From contig NZ_CP151087.1 of the NCBI RefSeq assembly GCF_038396785.1, positions 930,001 through 994,000 of the forward strand: a DNA stretch of 64,000 bases. Reading direction: 5' to 3'. Position 1 is the first letter of the stretch. The number at the start of each line of letters is the position of its first letter. The position numbers and the translations under genes were made by a program. The notes under the pieces are model-generated. The model worked only from the letters and a program-made list of their open reading frames with translations, was not told where the DNA came from and ran no database searches. This DNA is from Sphingobacterium thalpophilum. GTDB lineage: Bacteria > Bacteroidota > Bacteroidia > Sphingobacteriales > Sphingobacteriaceae. Shown here one piece after another: positions 63,012-64,000 of the stretch.

Positions 63012-64000
63012 TTAACTAACAATTTTACTTCCCTTACCTGTATCCGTAGTAGTCAACACTTTATCCAAAGTTAAAAGCGTCATGTCAGGATTCCAACCGT
63101 TGTAATCCCGGACAAATTCAAACATTTGATAAATGATTGCACGATCAGCAGCATTAATGGCATTCATCACTAACCAGGACTCCCGGATATCGGACCCTCC
63201 CTGGTTGGCTCCACCATACGATCCGCCCGGCATACCTAGACCAAATATTGCCGGATTAACCAACATTGAAAAAAGAATCTCGGCATTGGCAGCTGCGCCA
63301 TCAGGCAGATAAGCGTCAGACTTCAACTTATCATCAATCGCAACGATTTCGATACCAGGAATGCTTGTACCATTCAGTTTGTTAATATCGAAGAATGAAA
63401 CAAATGTTTTCATCGCATTTTCGGTACCGGTTAAATACTTGTCCATTTCATCGTACTGATCATTTACGGCCTTTGTCCTTTCAGCTTCACCCATTGATGC
63501 CCATTTAGGATATTTGGTTAGCCAGTAAGACATGGAAATCTTTACGTGATACTTAATAGCTGCTTGATTTCTAAAGATTGCTCGTTTATAAGATGGAATA
63601 GAATTGGATATCTCCAGCCAGCCATTAGAGCGAACGCCATCCCAATGAGCCAAGGAATAGTAATCAAACTCCGGATCAGGATAATACGTAGGGAAAACAT
63701 AATTATGACCTTTCTCAACATATTTGATGCGATCAACTTCCGAAAACCAGTCTCGCGAATCAATCACATCAAACTCGTCATAGTCATCTGCAGGTGAAGG
63801 AAAGTTTGCCGATCGCATAGCTTTTTCAATTCGTCCACTTTTTTCATTGTAGGGACGATATCGGAATTTTCTAGCCTTATCATGCCCGATCCGGACAATC
63901 TTTGAGCGGTCCTCATTCAGCATCAACAATGGAAATGAGTTTGCCAATGCATTATAATCCTGGATAATTGCCAGCCGTGTAACATCGAAATTGGAGCGCT
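63012..64000 (-). CDS. Phage portal-like protein (5' end outside window)
   Basis: The frame stays open to the window edge, at least 329 codons, so the N-terminus is missing; the TTG at 63947 is internal, not a start. The C-terminal part SMLVNPAIFGLGMPGGSYGGANQGGSDIRESWLVMNA has the pattern of portal proteins, followed by a helix (INAADRAIIYQMFEFVRDYNGW). The portal forms the DNA gate of the capsid. Call rests on this region and on position before the adaptor gene. Confidence 0.55.
   Translation of the reverse strand, partial: RSNFDVTRLAIIQDYNALANSFPLLMLNEDRSKIVRIGHDKARKFRYRPYNEKSGRIEKAMRSANFPSPADDYDEFDVIDSRDWFSEVDRIKYVEKGHNYVFPTYYPDPEFDYYSLAHWDGVRSNGWLEISNSIPSYKRAIFRNQAAIKYHVKISMSYWLTKYPKWASMGEAERTKAVNDQYDEMDKYLTGTENAMKTFVSFFDINKLNGTSIPGIEIVAIDDKLKSDAYLPDGAAANAEILFSMLVNPAIFGLGMPGGSYGGANQGGSDIRESWLVMNAINAADRAIIYQMFEFVRDYNGWNPDMTLLTLDKVLTTTDTGKGSKIVS

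Larger units (their letters stand above)
44271..64000. mobile_element. Tailed prophage integrated at tRNA-Arg (right end outside window)
   Basis: From the tRNA 3' end onward the genes are an integrase on the plus strand and then a compact minus-strand block of structural and lysis genes: portal-like, adaptor, lysozyme, fibre, amidase, tail hub, tape measure. No host-type gene interrupts it up to 64000. Capsid, terminase and replication genes are expected further right. A long tape measure and no sheath gene point to a siphovirus-like tail. Confidence 0.9.

Noticed and set aside
63945..63947. TTG start for the portal-like gene
   Set aside because: The frame is open upstream to the window edge with coding-like residues, so the gene is cut by the window.

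Overview
The window reads as a chromosomal segment of a Sphingobacterium-like member of the Bacteroidota. The evidence is SusC/RagA-style TonB receptors with carboxypeptidase-like N-termini, a DUF4249 receptor partner, many secreted glycosidases and lipoproteins, and promoters of the Bacteroidota type (TTTG, 19 bases, TAnnTTTG). Both tRNA genes have a perfect copy of that promoter. Base composition is moderate, about 40 percent GC by eye. No tool was run: all family calls come from reading the translations and known motifs.

Positions 1-42,000 are host chromosome. From the left: a metal-type TonB receptor (cut by the window edge) with a histidine-rich NiCoT/UreH-like permease; a DoxX protein divergent from an HxlR regulator with palindromic operators; DUF2891, a sirtuin, and a GH29 fucosidase with a duplicated C-terminal domain. 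A housekeeping block follows: RNase HI, thioredoxin reductase, a DEDD exonuclease, an active/inactive M16 peptidase pair, hemF, gpsA, a Rieske protein, ychF, an ATP-cone/endonuclease fusion, ispE and apt. Then come a TolC/HlyD efflux pair, a NodB deacetylase, a TonB receptor/DUF4249 pair, a secreted esterase, a META-domain gene broken at a C7 tract, GH43, monomeric isocitrate dehydrogenase, two aldo/keto reductases, an AraC regulator, a second TolC, HdeD, a cyclophilin, DUF1697 and an alkyltransferase-like protein.

Positions 42,000-44,400 are an integration hot spot. A tRNA-Ser(TGA) on the minus strand has an integrase remnant on its 3' side. About 760 bp away, a tRNA-Arg(TCT) on the plus strand has a complete tyrosine recombinase on its 3' side. 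A yceI gene lies between them.

Positions 44,270-64,000 are a tailed prophage that continues past the right edge. After the integrase, all genes are on the minus strand. In order of transcription, right to left, they are: portal-like protein, DUF6712-like adaptor, a lysis cassette (membrane coiled-coil protein, GH24 lysozyme, a lipoprotein with a C-terminal membrane segment that looks like a unimolecular spanin, and an unlisted 47-residue gene coupled to it), four unrecognised genes, a terminator, a 550-residue protein, a BppU-like protein, an SGNH-hydrolase tail fibre, an Amidase_2 enzyme, a tail hub-like protein, the tape measure, and a small basic protein. The tape measure comes last, after the fibre, which is the reverse of the usual siphovirus order. 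The phage carries two different peptidoglycan enzymes.

The items most worth a second look are the candidate u-spanin and its coupled small ORF, 11-bp-period tandem repeats at two unrelated intergenic sites, the ATP-cone/PD-(D/E)XK fusion, the C7 frameshift in a secreted META protein, and the back-to-back tRNA integration sites.
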